A stretch of 18,686 nt of DNA from Nitrospinota bacterium (GTDB taxonomy: Bacteria; Nitrospinota_A; UBA7883; JACRLM01), in NCBI GenBank assembly GCA_015231995.1, contig JADGAO010000035.1, forward strand, positions 1 to 18,686, given 5' to 3'. The position numbers were made by a program, and so were the translations under genes. The first letter of the stretch is position 1; each line of letters starts with the position of its first letter. Below are positions 7,483 to 14,507 of this stretch, one piece after another. The notes under the pieces were generated by a model. It worked only from the letters and a program-made list of their open reading frames with translations. It was not told the DNA's origin and did no database searches.

Positions 7483-7497
7483 AGAAGCGGCTTCTTT
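7481..7497. promoter_or_regulatory. Inverted repeat between divergent -35 boxes (candidate operator)
   Basis: AAAGAAGC (7481-7488) and GCTTCTTT (7490-7497) form a perfect 8-bp inverted repeat with a single central base. Its arms overlap the predicted minus-strand -35 box (7477-7482) and the predicted plus-strand -35 box (7495-7500). A dimeric regulator bound here could affect both the lipoprotein gene and the fabZ-fabI-like pair. Confidence 0.45.
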
Positions 7498-7523
7498 ACA
7501 TCATAACGGGCCGCGTATAGAAT
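7495..7523 (+). promoter_or_regulatory. Candidate promoter for the fabZ-fabI-like pair
   Basis: TTTACA (7495-7500, 5 of 6) and TAGAAT (7518-7523, 5 of 6) are 17 nt apart, about 22 nt before the ATG at 7545. The -35 box overlaps the right arm of the inverted repeat at 7481-7497. Confidence 0.45.
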
Positions 7524-7544
7524 TACACTCTTTTCAAGGGCGGG

Positions 7545-8009
7545 ATGATGATAGACATAAGCAGAGTGATACCGCACCGTCCGCCATTCCTTTTCGTGGA
7601 CAGGGCGCTGGAGCTTGACGAGAAAAAAATCGTGGCGGAAAAATATCTTTCGCCCGACCTGGATTTTTTCAAGGGCCACTATCCTGGGTTTCCGCTAATG
7701 CCGGGCGTCCTGGCGCTCGAGGCTATTTTCCAGGCTGGGGCGATACTTATCGGAAGCGGTATACTGTCTGGCGACGAGCGGCAGGGCGTTCCCGCACTGA
7801 CAAGGATTAGAGACGCCAAATTCAGGAGGATGATCCGGCCCGGCGACACGTTGCGCCTTGCCGTGGAGGTGGAGGAGCGGGCAGGCCCGGCGTTTTTGAT
7901 GAAAGGCTCCGCCACGGTAAATGGCGAGGTGGCCGTGAACGTCATATTCACTTGCGCTCTGATTAAAATCGAGGGATTTAATCTGCTCGAACACATGGAT
8001 GGAGAATGA
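7545..8009 (+). CDS. fabZ: 3-hydroxyacyl-ACP dehydratase (FabZ-like hotdog fold)
   Basis: A 154-residue single hotdog-domain protein, the usual FabZ length. FabZ removes water from 3-hydroxyacyl-ACP to give trans-2-enoyl-ACP in the fatty acid elongation cycle. The N-terminal IPHRPPFLFVDR and the active-site stretch HYPGFPLMPGVLALEA match FabZ closely, with catalytic His45 and Glu59. The first ATG (7545) is followed at once by a second (7548); AAGGG at 7536-7540 serves either, with better spacing to the second. The 3' end overlaps the next gene, an enoyl-reductase-like SDR catalysing the following step, so the two are probably translated together. Because this pair is away from other fab genes, it may be a second copy serving a special lipid or secondary pathway; that is inference. 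Confidence 0.9.
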   Translation: MMIDISRVIPHRPPFLFVDRALELDEKKIVAEKYLSPDLDFFKGHYPGFPLMPGVLALEAIFQAGAILIGSGILSGDERQGVPALTRIRDAKFRRMIRPGDTLRLAVEVEERAGPAFLMKGSATVNGEVAVNVIFTCALIKIEGFNLLEHMDGE

Positions 8010-8823
8010 GGCCTTGAGCTTTCTAGGTTTTGAAGGGAAAACATTTCTCATATTCGGCGTCGCAAACAAAAAAAGCGTCGCGTGGCGCATAGCCGATATC
8101 ATACGCAATGAAGGGGGGGAGACAGTTTTCTCCGTGCAGGACGCGGAGAAAAAAGCGGCTGTGGCCAAACTGTTTCCCGGCTCGGAAATCCACGTATGCG
8201 ACGTCTCCTCCGAAGAGTCGGTGAAAGCGTTGGCTGTAGAGGTCGCCTCAAGCGGGAAGGTTTTGGGCGGCATCGTCCATTCCGTGGCGTTCGCCAGTTA
8301 TTCGGAGGGGTTGAAGCCGTTCCACGAAGTGAAGAAAGAAGACTTCATGAAGGCGATGGATATCTCATGCTTTTCGCTTGTGACCGTCTCGAACGCTTTC
8401 AAGGAAATATTGGACAAAAAGGCCGCCGTAGTCACGATATCCATATCCACCACCCGGATGGCGGCTGAAAACTACGGTTACATGGCGCCCATCAAAGCGG
8501 CCCTCGATTCCACGCTTTGCTTTCTGGCCAAGAGTTTTTCTTCATTCTCGGAGATACGCTTCAATGCGGTGGCGCCTGGCCTTCTGAAAACCTCCGCTTC
8601 CGCCGGGATACCGGGATATGTGGATTCATACCTGTTTGCGGAGAAGGCCATTCCCCGCAAAAGAGCGCTCGACACGTCCGAAGCGGCCAATGTCGCCGCG
8701 TTCCTTCTAAGTGGCGCCTCAAGCGGCATTAACGCGCAAAAAATAGTCGTGGACGCCGGGATGGAGATTAATTTTTTCGACGGTGAAATTATAGGTAAAG
8801 TGACAAGGCAGAATTTGACTTGA
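7999..8823 (+). CDS. Enoyl-ACP reductase-like SDR protein (FabI family)
   Basis: A 274-residue short-chain dehydrogenase/reductase most like FabI, which reduces trans-2-enoyl-ACP with NAD(P)H. FabI-like features are the cofactor motif GVANKKSVAWRIA (20-32), GGIVHSVAFAS (90-100), the active-site segment NYGYMAPIKAALDS with Tyr159 and Lys166, and AVAPGLLKTSAS. The first tyrosine of the usual FabI Tyr-x9-Tyr-x6-Lys pattern appears to be Ile149 here, so it may be a divergent FabI or a related reductase. The ATG at 7999 overlaps the 3' end of fabZ by 11 bp but has no clear ribosome site; a TTG at 8014, 9 nt after GGAG, fits the family N-terminus at least as well. Operon with the upstream dehydratase. 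Confidence 0.85.
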   Translation: MENEALSFLGFEGKTFLIFGVANKKSVAWRIADIIRNEGGETVFSVQDAEKKAAVAKLFPGSEIHVCDVSSEESVKALAVEVASSGKVLGGIVHSVAFASYSEGLKPFHEVKKEDFMKAMDISCFSLVTVSNAFKEILDKKAAVVTISISTTRMAAENYGYMAPIKAALDSTLCFLAKSFSSFSEIRFNAVAPGLLKTSASAGIPGYVDSYLFAEKAIPRKRALDTSEAANVAAFLLSGASSGINAQKIVVDAGMEINFFDGEIIGKVTRQNLT

Positions 8824-8909
8824 CCGCTATTTGGAACGGACTAGCAAGAAGCCGTCCTTTCCCTCCCGCGCAAAGGAGAGCTTTGCGTAAGTCAACGATT
8901 TCCATATTT

Positions 8910-8946
8910 TGTCATCATGAGGGAGCCTCGGCGACCGAAGGATCAG
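8910..8946 (+). repeat. Dispersed repeat, copy 1
   Basis: A roughly 36-bp unit starting TGTCATCATGAGGGAG and ending CGAAGGATCAG. It shares both ends and most of the centre with copy 2 (8953-8986) and with the inverted copy at 10831-10867. The family resembles short palindromic intergenic repeats of many environmental bacteria. Confidence 0.7.
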
Positions 8947-8952
8947 CGCCGT

Positions 8953-8986
8953 TGTCATCCTGAAGGAGTCCTCGACTGAAGGATCA
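8953..8986 (+). repeat. Dispersed repeat, copy 2
   Basis: Starts TGTCATCCTGAAGGAG and ends GACTGAAGGATCA. It is a direct repeat of copy 1, only 6 bp after it, and is followed by a roughly 26-bp A/T-rich spacer and then the inverted partial copy at 9013-9038, so the two could fold into a long imperfect hairpin. Confidence 0.7.
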
Positions 8987-9012
8987 ACGTAGAATAAATT
9001 GTTCTTTAGATA

Positions 9013-9038
9013 GATGCTTCACTGCGTTCAGCATGACA
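9013..9038 (-). repeat. Dispersed repeat, inverted partial copy
   Basis: Read on the minus strand this starts TGTCATGCTGAACGCAG and ends GAAGCATC, a diverged copy of the 8953-8986 unit in opposite orientation. Shorter degenerate ends in the same inverted orientation follow (TGACA near 9055 and 9105). Confidence 0.55.
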
Positions 9039-9133
9039 ACTCAAGCGCCCAGAATGACAATGTTGCGAATGTGATGGATTACGCAAATATCTCCTTGCTT
9101 CGGGTGACAAAGTCGGCGTCCGTGGGGCGCTCT

Positions 9134-10513
9134 TCACCTCGCCGTCCCTGAGACATCTGATCCGGGTTCATAGTGAAACGGTATGGCAAAGTGAAATTTG
9201 CTCCCGGAGCCGGGCTGGCTCTCCACCCATATCCGTCCGCCCATCATGTTCACCAACAGTTTGGATATGCTCGTGCCCAGCCCTAGCCCGCCATGCTTTC
9301 TGGTCAATGACCCGTCCGCTTGCGTGAAGCTTTCAAATATCTTGTCCTGTTTTTCCTCCGGTATCCCCACTCCAGAGTCATGAATGGTGAACCGTATCAT
9401 CGCTTTTGCCTCGCTATAACCTTCTGGAGCCACTATGATCCCGACGCCGCCGGCCTCTGTGAACTTCACCGCGTTATCGGCCAGGCTTGCGATTATTTGG
9501 CTCAAACGGGACGGATCGGCCCTTACACGGATTGGCAAAGTTTTATCATATTGAAGATGGAACTCAAGCCCCTTTCGTGTGGCCTTATCCGACACAACCA
9601 CAGCGGCCTTCTCGACTGTCTCCTTAAGGTTCACCCAGGAATCCTTCAGCCCGGAAAACCGCCCGCGCTCCAGGTGGGTAAAATCCAGCAAATCGTTTAT
9701 GAGGGTTAACAGCGTGTCGTTGGAGGACTCGATCATTGCCACATAAAGCTTCTGGTCGTCCGTAATCTTTGTCTGCCCCAACAGTTGAGCGAACCCGAGC
9801 GAGACGCTCAACGGGGTCCTCAACTCGTGGCTGATGTTGGAGAGGAACTCGCTCTTGGATCTGCTGGCCGCTTCCGCCTCTTCTTTGGCCTTGATGATCG
9901 CCTCCGCCGCCCGTTTGCGGACAGATATATCCCGCGCCAGGGTCATCACCGACGGGTTCCCATCGTACTCGATGTATGTGGATTGCACTTCCATGTCCAG
10001 CGTAGAGCCGTCCAAACCGATTATTTTCTCCTCCATCACCGGCGCGCGCTCTTTGTTCCTCATTATTGCGGCTATACGGTTGGCCGCCGCCTCGCGCGAG
10101 TCCGGATGAACGAAGTCCAATATGGGTTTGCCGATAAAATCGGCGCTGGATCTGGCCCCGACAAGCTCCCGGGCCGCAGGGTTGGCGAAAATGATCTTGC
10201 CGCCGCTGTGCAACACCACGGCGTCCGGCGCAAGCTCCACGAGCCGCTGATACAAGGCGCCGCGTTCCACAAGAGCGCCCTCAAGCATGTTGAGCTTTTT
10301 CACAAGAACGATTATCAACAGCGTAACCGATACGGAGGCGAAAAACGCCGACACCGCGCCAGTGACGATAAAATCGTTTCTTATGTTCCCGTGAAAGAAC
10401 AAGCTCATTTGCGAAACGATGATGAATGTCAGCGTTTCGGATAGGAACAGGGATATCCATAGAAGATGCCAGAGGCTGGTTCTTTTCAACAATTCAACTG
10501 CGCGTTCAATCAC
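9134..10513 (-). CDS. Membrane-bound PAS sensor histidine kinase
   Basis: About 459 residues from the GTG at 10513. Two membrane segments (about 13-40 and 48-71) enclose only a short loop, so sensing is probably within the membrane or by the cytoplasmic PAS domain (about 87-197, LVELAPDAVVLHSGGKIIFANPAARELVG). HisKA follows with phospho-acceptor His229 in SNISHELRTPLS, then HATPase_c with N-box DNAVKFTE (Asn347), G1 DSGVGIP (379-385) and G2 GLGLG (409-413). An in-frame ATG at 10618 would add 35 residues rich in Gly/Ser without a good ribosome site; I prefer GTG, which has GCGGA upstream. No response regulator is adjacent, so its partner is encoded elsewhere. Both flanking intergenic regions contain the same dispersed repeat family. 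Confidence 0.9.
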   Translation of the reverse strand: MIERAVELLKRTSLWHLLWISLFLSETLTFIIVSQMSLFFHGNIRNDFIVTGAVSAFFASVSVTLLIIVLVKKLNMLEGALVERGALYQRLVELAPDAVVLHSGGKIIFANPAARELVGARSSADFIGKPILDFVHPDSREAAANRIAAIMRNKERAPVMEEKIIGLDGSTLDMEVQSTYIEYDGNPSVMTLARDISVRKRAAEAIIKAKEEAEAASRSKSEFLSNISHELRTPLSVSLGFAQLLGQTKITDDQKLYVAMIESSNDTLLTLINDLLDFTHLERGRFSGLKDSWVNLKETVEKAAVVVSDKATRKGLEFHLQYDKTLPIRVRADPSRLSQIIASLADNAVKFTEAGGVGIIVAPEGYSEAKAMIRFTIHDSGVGIPEEKQDKIFESFTQADGSLTRKHGGLGLGTSISKLLVNMMGGRIWVESQPGSGSKFHFAIPFHYEPGSDVSGTAR

Positions 10514-10830
10514 GGTTTTTCCGCAAATAAAATTATCGAATCGAGCGTTCGGAAAAGACGAGCCATCGCCGCTACAAACAGAACCCCCTGAGTCAACGCC
10601 CCGGTTTTGGCATTTCATCGATTTTGCTGGAAAGATGTGTCTTGTTCAAGATAAATTTGTATTGAATCGAAACGTGTGTAAAAAATTGTTCGATCCATGA
10701 TTCCGAAGTTGAAAGGAAGATTGCTGGCCGTAACAGCACGAGCGCTGTTAAACTTGCAATCTGACGTCTGTAACTACGTAGCGTTATTTTATACTTTTCG
10801 GCTGAAAGCATAGAATGTTCTGTTTTACTT

Positions 10831-10867
10831 TGATCCTTCAGTCGCAGGGCCTCCCTCAGGATGACAA
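10831..10867 (-). repeat. Dispersed repeat, inverted full copy
   Basis: Read on the minus strand it starts TTGTCATCCTGAGGGAG and ends GACTGAAGGATCA, matching copies 1 and 2 (8910-8986) on the other side of the histidine kinase gene but in opposite orientation. Confidence 0.7.
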
Positions 10868-10885
10868 CTGTCGGCAATTATCATT

Positions 10886-10906
10886 CTGAGCCCTTCGCAG
10901 GCTCAG
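10886..10906. repeat. Hairpin within a repeat fragment upstream of ftr
   Basis: CTGAGCC (10886-10892) and GGCTCAG (10900-10906) make a perfect 7-bp stem with the loop CTTCGCA. The start (TCATTCTGAG) resembles the left end of the dispersed repeat family, so it is probably another diverged copy. It ends about 38 nt before the ftr start and could lie in the leader. Confidence 0.5.
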
Positions 10907-10943
10907 GGTAAACTCTGCGACGAATCTATCAAGAAGAACTGGT

Positions 10944-11837
10944 TTGAAGATAAACAAAGTCCTGATTGACGACGCGGCCTGCGAGGCCTTTCGCATGAAA
11001 CTCGCCCGGCTCCTTGTGACGGCGCATGACCACTACTGGCTCGATGAAGCCGTTCGCACAGCCACAGGCCTGGCGACATCTATCATCGCCTGTGACGTAG
11101 AGGCCGGGTTGGAAATAATAACGGATTCGACGCCCGATGGCAGGCCCGGCGCGTATCTTTTGTTTTTCGGCAGAACTATCGACGGTCTTGGCAAAAGCCT
11201 TCTTACCCGTATCGGCCAGGGCTTGATGACATGCCCGACAACCGCCGTCTTCAACGCGATGCAGGGCGGCGAGGCGCTTGACGTGGGCCGGAAACTCGCC
11301 TATTTCGGCGACGGGTTTGAAGAACCGAAAACCCTATGGGAGCGGCGGATGTGGAGCATTCCCGTGACGGAGGGAGAGTTTCTTGTCGAGGAAAGTTTCA
11401 ACGTAGGCGACGGCGTTGCCGGAGGCGCGTTCATCGTGATGGCGGAGAGTTTGGAATCGGCGCTTACCGCCGTGACGAGGGCGCGGGATGCGATAAACCC
11501 TCTCCCCGGCGTGATACTGCCGTTTCCCGGCGGCTCTGCCCGTTGCGCCTCCAAAGTAGGTTCGGAGAAATATCCCTTTTTGAAAGCCTCAACGAACACC
11601 CGATTTTGCCCGACGCTAAGGGGACGAGTGGAGTCCAAAGTTCCCGAAGGTGTGACGACAGCGCTGGAGGTGGTGATAGACGGCGTGGACGTTGAATCGG
11701 TGAAAACCGCAATGCGAGCCGGAATACACGCCGCGTGTGAAGTGAATGGCGTAAAGATGATAACGGCGGCCAGTTTTGGGGGAAAACTTGGAGGTATGGA
11801 AATCGTGTTAAGAGAGCTGTTCAACCAACCTTACTAA
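10944..11837 (+). CDS. ftr: Formylmethanofuran:tetrahydromethanopterin formyltransferase
   Basis: This 297-residue protein has the normal length and sequence of Ftr (FhcD in bacteria), the cytoplasmic enzyme that moves the formyl group between methanofuran and N5 of tetrahydromethanopterin. Family landmarks are ATGLATSIIACDVEAG, TPDGRPGAYL, RIGQGLMTCPTTAVFNAM, FFGDGFEEPKTLWERRMW-like, IPVTEGEFLVEESF, GVAGGAFIVMAES, PFPGGSARCASKVGS and FGGKLGGMEI near the C-terminus. The start is TTG, with an AAGAAG site upstream, and it aligns with the family N-terminus (KINKVLIDD). In methylotrophs and some other bacteria this enzyme works with FhcABC in C1 oxidation; in methanogens and reductive pathways it runs the other way. 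None of those partner genes is in the window. Its last 17 bp overlap the 3' end of the opposite histidine kinase gene. Confidence 0.93.
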   Translation: MKINKVLIDDAACEAFRMKLARLLVTAHDHYWLDEAVRTATGLATSIIACDVEAGLEIITDSTPDGRPGAYLLFFGRTIDGLGKSLLTRIGQGLMTCPTTAVFNAMQGGEALDVGRKLAYFGDGFEEPKTLWERRMWSIPVTEGEFLVEESFNVGDGVAGGAFIVMAESLESALTAVTRARDAINPLPGVILPFPGGSARCASKVGSEKYPFLKASTNTRFCPTLRGRVESKVPEGVTTALEVVIDGVDVESVKTAMRAGIHAACEVNGVKMITAASFGGKLGGMEIVLRELFNQPY

Positions 11838-14469
11838 TAGAGCCTCGTTCAAGCGGTGGAAGCAGTTTTTGGACTTTCGCCAGAATGTTCTCCGCCATGT
11901 ATGACTTCAGCTCTATGTCATCCGCTCCGGCCTCCAACGCTAATTGTTCACAGGTTGGCCCGCTCTCATTTTCCGCCGAAGAAATAACGGAAGTCACAGC
12001 TATAATGGGGATGTTTTTTAAATTGGAATTTTGCCTGACCGCCCGGATAAAAGCGAAACCGTCAATTCTCGGCATTTGCAGATCGGTGATTATCAGGTCG
12101 GGCCTTGTTTCGATCAATTTCTGCAACCCGTTAGCGCCATCAACGGCTTCGATAAACCCGATTTTTTCGAGAGACGAAATATACTCTCGAATGATTTTGC
12201 GTTGCGCTTCCTGATCGTCCACAACAAGAATAACCCGCTCAACATCAGGGATGGAAACATAGAACACCGAACCCTTCCCGATCTCTGATTCCACGGAAAT
12301 CGTCCCCCCCATCGCAACCATCAGATCATGGCAGTACGGAAGCCCAAGACCGGTACCCCTCTCCCCGGCCGTGCCGGTTGTTGACGTTTTTACGTCGTGC
12401 TTAAAGAGGTTCGGCAGTGTATCCTTCGCGATTCCAACACCCGTGTCTTTAATTGCGATGATGCTCTGGCGCTCCGATGGCGCGAAAATATGGATTGTCC
12501 CGCCCTTTTGCGAAAACTTTATTGCGTTCGAAATCAGGTTCGCTATAACCTCCCCAAAAAGGGCCGGGTCGCAAAAAAGCCTCAATCCTTCAGGAATTTC
12601 GTTTGATATAGATACGACCTTTTTTTCCGCCAGAGCGTCCATGTTGGACACACAGTATCCAATAACTTCCCTTGCGTTGAAAAACGCCTGGTTCAAGGTT
12701 ATTTTGCCGCTTTTCAGCCTGCCTATATCCAGCAAAGTATCTATGAGTTTCAACAGGCTTTTCACGGAATTGCGCATCCGCTCGACAATCTGTCGTCTGG
12801 TTTGCTCGGCAAGGTTTAGGCCGGCGTCCGCGCCCATCATTTCCAGAAGGCTTGATACACCGGCCAACGGCGAACGCAAATCGTGCGAAACGATGTTTAG
12901 GAATTTGTCCTTTAGCGCATTGGAGTTTTCAGCCACTTCCCTTGCCATCTGCGCTTCGAGAGAACGCTTTACCTCCGTAAGATCGGAAAAAATGCCGAGG
13001 TAGTTGGTGATTATACCGTTTTCATCCGTTATGGAATTTATGATGAGCCATGCCGGAAAAATCTCGCCGCTCTTTCTTTTGCTAAACAGCTCCCCCTGCC
13101 AATGGCCGAAGTTTTTTACGGAATGCCACACGTTAGCGTAAAAATCCTGTTGTTGCGTGACCGGAAGAGCTATCTCAAAACTCACATTGGCGGCATCGGG
13201 CAAATCATACCCTATGATGGATGAGCAGGCTTTGTTTATCCGCAAAATCCGCCGGTTTTCATCGGTGATTATTATCCCTTCCCGGCTGTTTTCAAACACT
13301 TTCTCGGATAGACGAAGCTGCTCCTCGGCAAACCTTCGTATAGTTATTTCGCCCACAAGGTTGTGGGTCATCAAACTTATCGAGTAGCCAAGCCGGGCTA
13401 TTTCATCTCTGCCGCCTGTCACAGGCGATTCCGTTGATAAATCTCCATTGGCAATCGCCTCGGCGGCGGTGGTTATGGCGACAACCGGTTTTACGATCCT
13501 GCCGGAAATAATCCAGCCAATGATGGAGAACAAGACGCTAAGAACAGCCCCCAGCGCGATAATTGTTCTCTGTGTGACATAGGTAGACGCGAACGCTCTG
13601 GCGGTGGTGTCGCGAACAAGGATCGTCCAGCCAAGACCTTGGGCGTTAGGATATCTGCGGCCTACGGTGTAGCCGGTTATATACTCTTTGCCGTCGGTCC
13701 ATTTCTCCGTAATGTATCCGTGACCACCTTTGCCAATGATGGAGGCCGTTTTGGGGGCAAGCGGGGCGAAAGGCGTGTGCAGTTGCGGAAGCCCGGTCAA
13801 TACAAGCCCTTTATCGCTGAGCAGGATTATCTCAACATCGTATTTATCGTCTATAGTCTTTATCAGGCTTTCCATCCATTCCCACCTGATATACGCTCCA
13901 AGAACGCCCATGAATTCGTCATTCAAGTCAAATACAGGCACAGCCACGTCCAAAAGATAAAACATCTCGCCGGATGGATTGGGCGGCTGTTCGGCCAACA
14001 GCATGGCTTCATGCGCGTCGCCAAGGAACGGTTTGCTTCTCCCCTGAATGAACCAAGGGAGCAAAGATAGGTCAACGCCCTCCAGGTATTCGCCGGTTCC
14101 GGCGACGCAAACGCCGTTTTTGTCGGTAAGGCCTAACCACGCATAGCTTTTAAAAGCCGACTGGGTGTCTTCCAGTATTCTCCGCTTTTCCTCAAGCGGC
14201 ACTTCCCTGTCGCGCATAAGTTTTCTGGTGGCGCTCAACTTAATTTCGCGTAACCTCTCACCGATAGCCATTTCGGTGGTGTCGCTTAGGCTGTGGGCAA
14301 GGATGTTTAGAGATTCGCCCACTTGCCGTTCTGACATGCCAAGGCTGATATTGGCCGATATGATTGCGAGCACCGCCGCGAGAGTGGCTGTCAACAAACC
14401 GATGGCTAGCGCAATCCGGGCGCGAAGGCTTACGATGGGATTAAGCTGGGATGACAACCATGAGCTCAA
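11821..14469 (-). CDS. Hybrid sensor histidine kinase (dCache-HAMP-PAS-HisKA-HATPase-REC)
   Basis: An 882-residue membrane sensor. A transmembrane segment (about 19-44), a 250-residue periplasmic region of dCache type (about 45-297; YAWLGLTDKNGVCVAGTG, GYITEKWTDGKEYITGYTVG) and a second segment (303-322) are followed by HAMP (323-376), PAS (about 385-505), HisKA with His529 in FLNIVSHDLRSPLAG, HATPase_c (N-box Asn648, G1 DTGVGI 675-680, G2 GTGLGL 705-710) and a C-terminal receiver with DD at 751-752 and phospho-acceptor Asp796 in DLIITDLQMP. dCache domains often bind small organic acids or amino acids. The TTG start has AGAGGA 8 nt upstream. It lies 38 nt after the CoA-transferase/GNAT gene on the same strand, so it is probably the last gene of that cluster and might sense a related metabolite; that link is inference. 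Confidence 0.92.
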   Translation of the reverse strand: MSSWLSSQLNPIVSLRARIALAIGLLTATLAAVLAIISANISLGMSERQVGESLNILAHSLSDTTEMAIGERLREIKLSATRKLMRDREVPLEEKRRILEDTQSAFKSYAWLGLTDKNGVCVAGTGEYLEGVDLSLLPWFIQGRSKPFLGDAHEAMLLAEQPPNPSGEMFYLLDVAVPVFDLNDEFMGVLGAYIRWEWMESLIKTIDDKYDVEIILLSDKGLVLTGLPQLHTPFAPLAPKTASIIGKGGHGYITEKWTDGKEYITGYTVGRRYPNAQGLGWTILVRDTTARAFASTYVTQRTIIALGAVLSVLFSIIGWIISGRIVKPVVAITTAAEAIANGDLSTESPVTGGRDEIARLGYSISLMTHNLVGEITIRRFAEEQLRLSEKVFENSREGIIITDENRRILRINKACSSIIGYDLPDAANVSFEIALPVTQQQDFYANVWHSVKNFGHWQGELFSKRKSGEIFPAWLIINSITDENGIITNYLGIFSDLTEVKRSLEAQMAREVAENSNALKDKFLNIVSHDLRSPLAGVSSLLEMMGADAGLNLAEQTRRQIVERMRNSVKSLLKLIDTLLDIGRLKSGKITLNQAFFNAREVIGYCVSNMDALAEKKVVSISNEIPEGLRLFCDPALFGEVIANLISNAIKFSQKGGTIHIFAPSERQSIIAIKDTGVGIAKDTLPNLFKHDVKTSTTGTAGERGTGLGLPYCHDLMVAMGGTISVESEIGKGSVFYVSIPDVERVILVVDDQEAQRKIIREYISSLEKIGFIEAVDGANGLQKLIETRPDLIITDLQMPRIDGFAFIRAVRQNSNLKNIPIIAVTSVISSAENESGPTCEQLALEAGADDIELKSYMAENILAKVQKLLPPLERGSISKVG

Positions 14470-14507
14470 CTACAAAATCCTCTCAGCGTTCAGGCTATGC
14501 GTGGCCG

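Larger units (their letters stand above)
8824..9133. other. Repeat-filled convergent intergenic region
   Basis: The 310 bp between the convergent ends of the fabI-like gene and a histidine kinase hold no credible coding frame. From about 8910 on, much of it consists of copies and fragments of one dispersed repeat, recognised by the ends TGTCAT and GGATCA: two full direct copies, then inverted and degenerate copies whose TGACA ends lie near 9034, 9055 and 9105. Confidence 0.7.
10514..10943. other. Divergent intergenic region with repeats
   Basis: The 430 bp between the divergent histidine kinase (start 10513) and ftr (start 10944) are A/T-rich in the middle and carry an inverted dispersed-repeat copy (10831-10867) and a small hairpin (10886-10906). 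If the kinase starts at the alternative ATG 10618, the gap is 325 bp. Short open frames on both strands look random. No confident promoter was picked. Confidence 0.6.

Noticed and set aside
8910..9040. CRISPR array
   Set aside because: The repeats are diverged, few, in both orientations and without regular unique spacers; no cas genes are in the window.
9785..10444. Plus-strand open frame (219 codons) opposite the PAS histidine kinase
   Set aside because: Antisense to well-supported kinase domains; composition rich in Arg/His with no recognisable motif.
10593..10877. Minus-strand open frame of 94 codons upstream of the PAS kinase
   Set aside because: It starts inside the inverted dispersed-repeat copy and reads low-quality intergenic sequence; no ribosome site or domain.
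8824..10943. Insertion sequence or composite transposon carrying the PAS kinase
   Set aside because: No transposase is present, the repeats are short and of the intergenic palindromic type, and no target-site duplication was seen.
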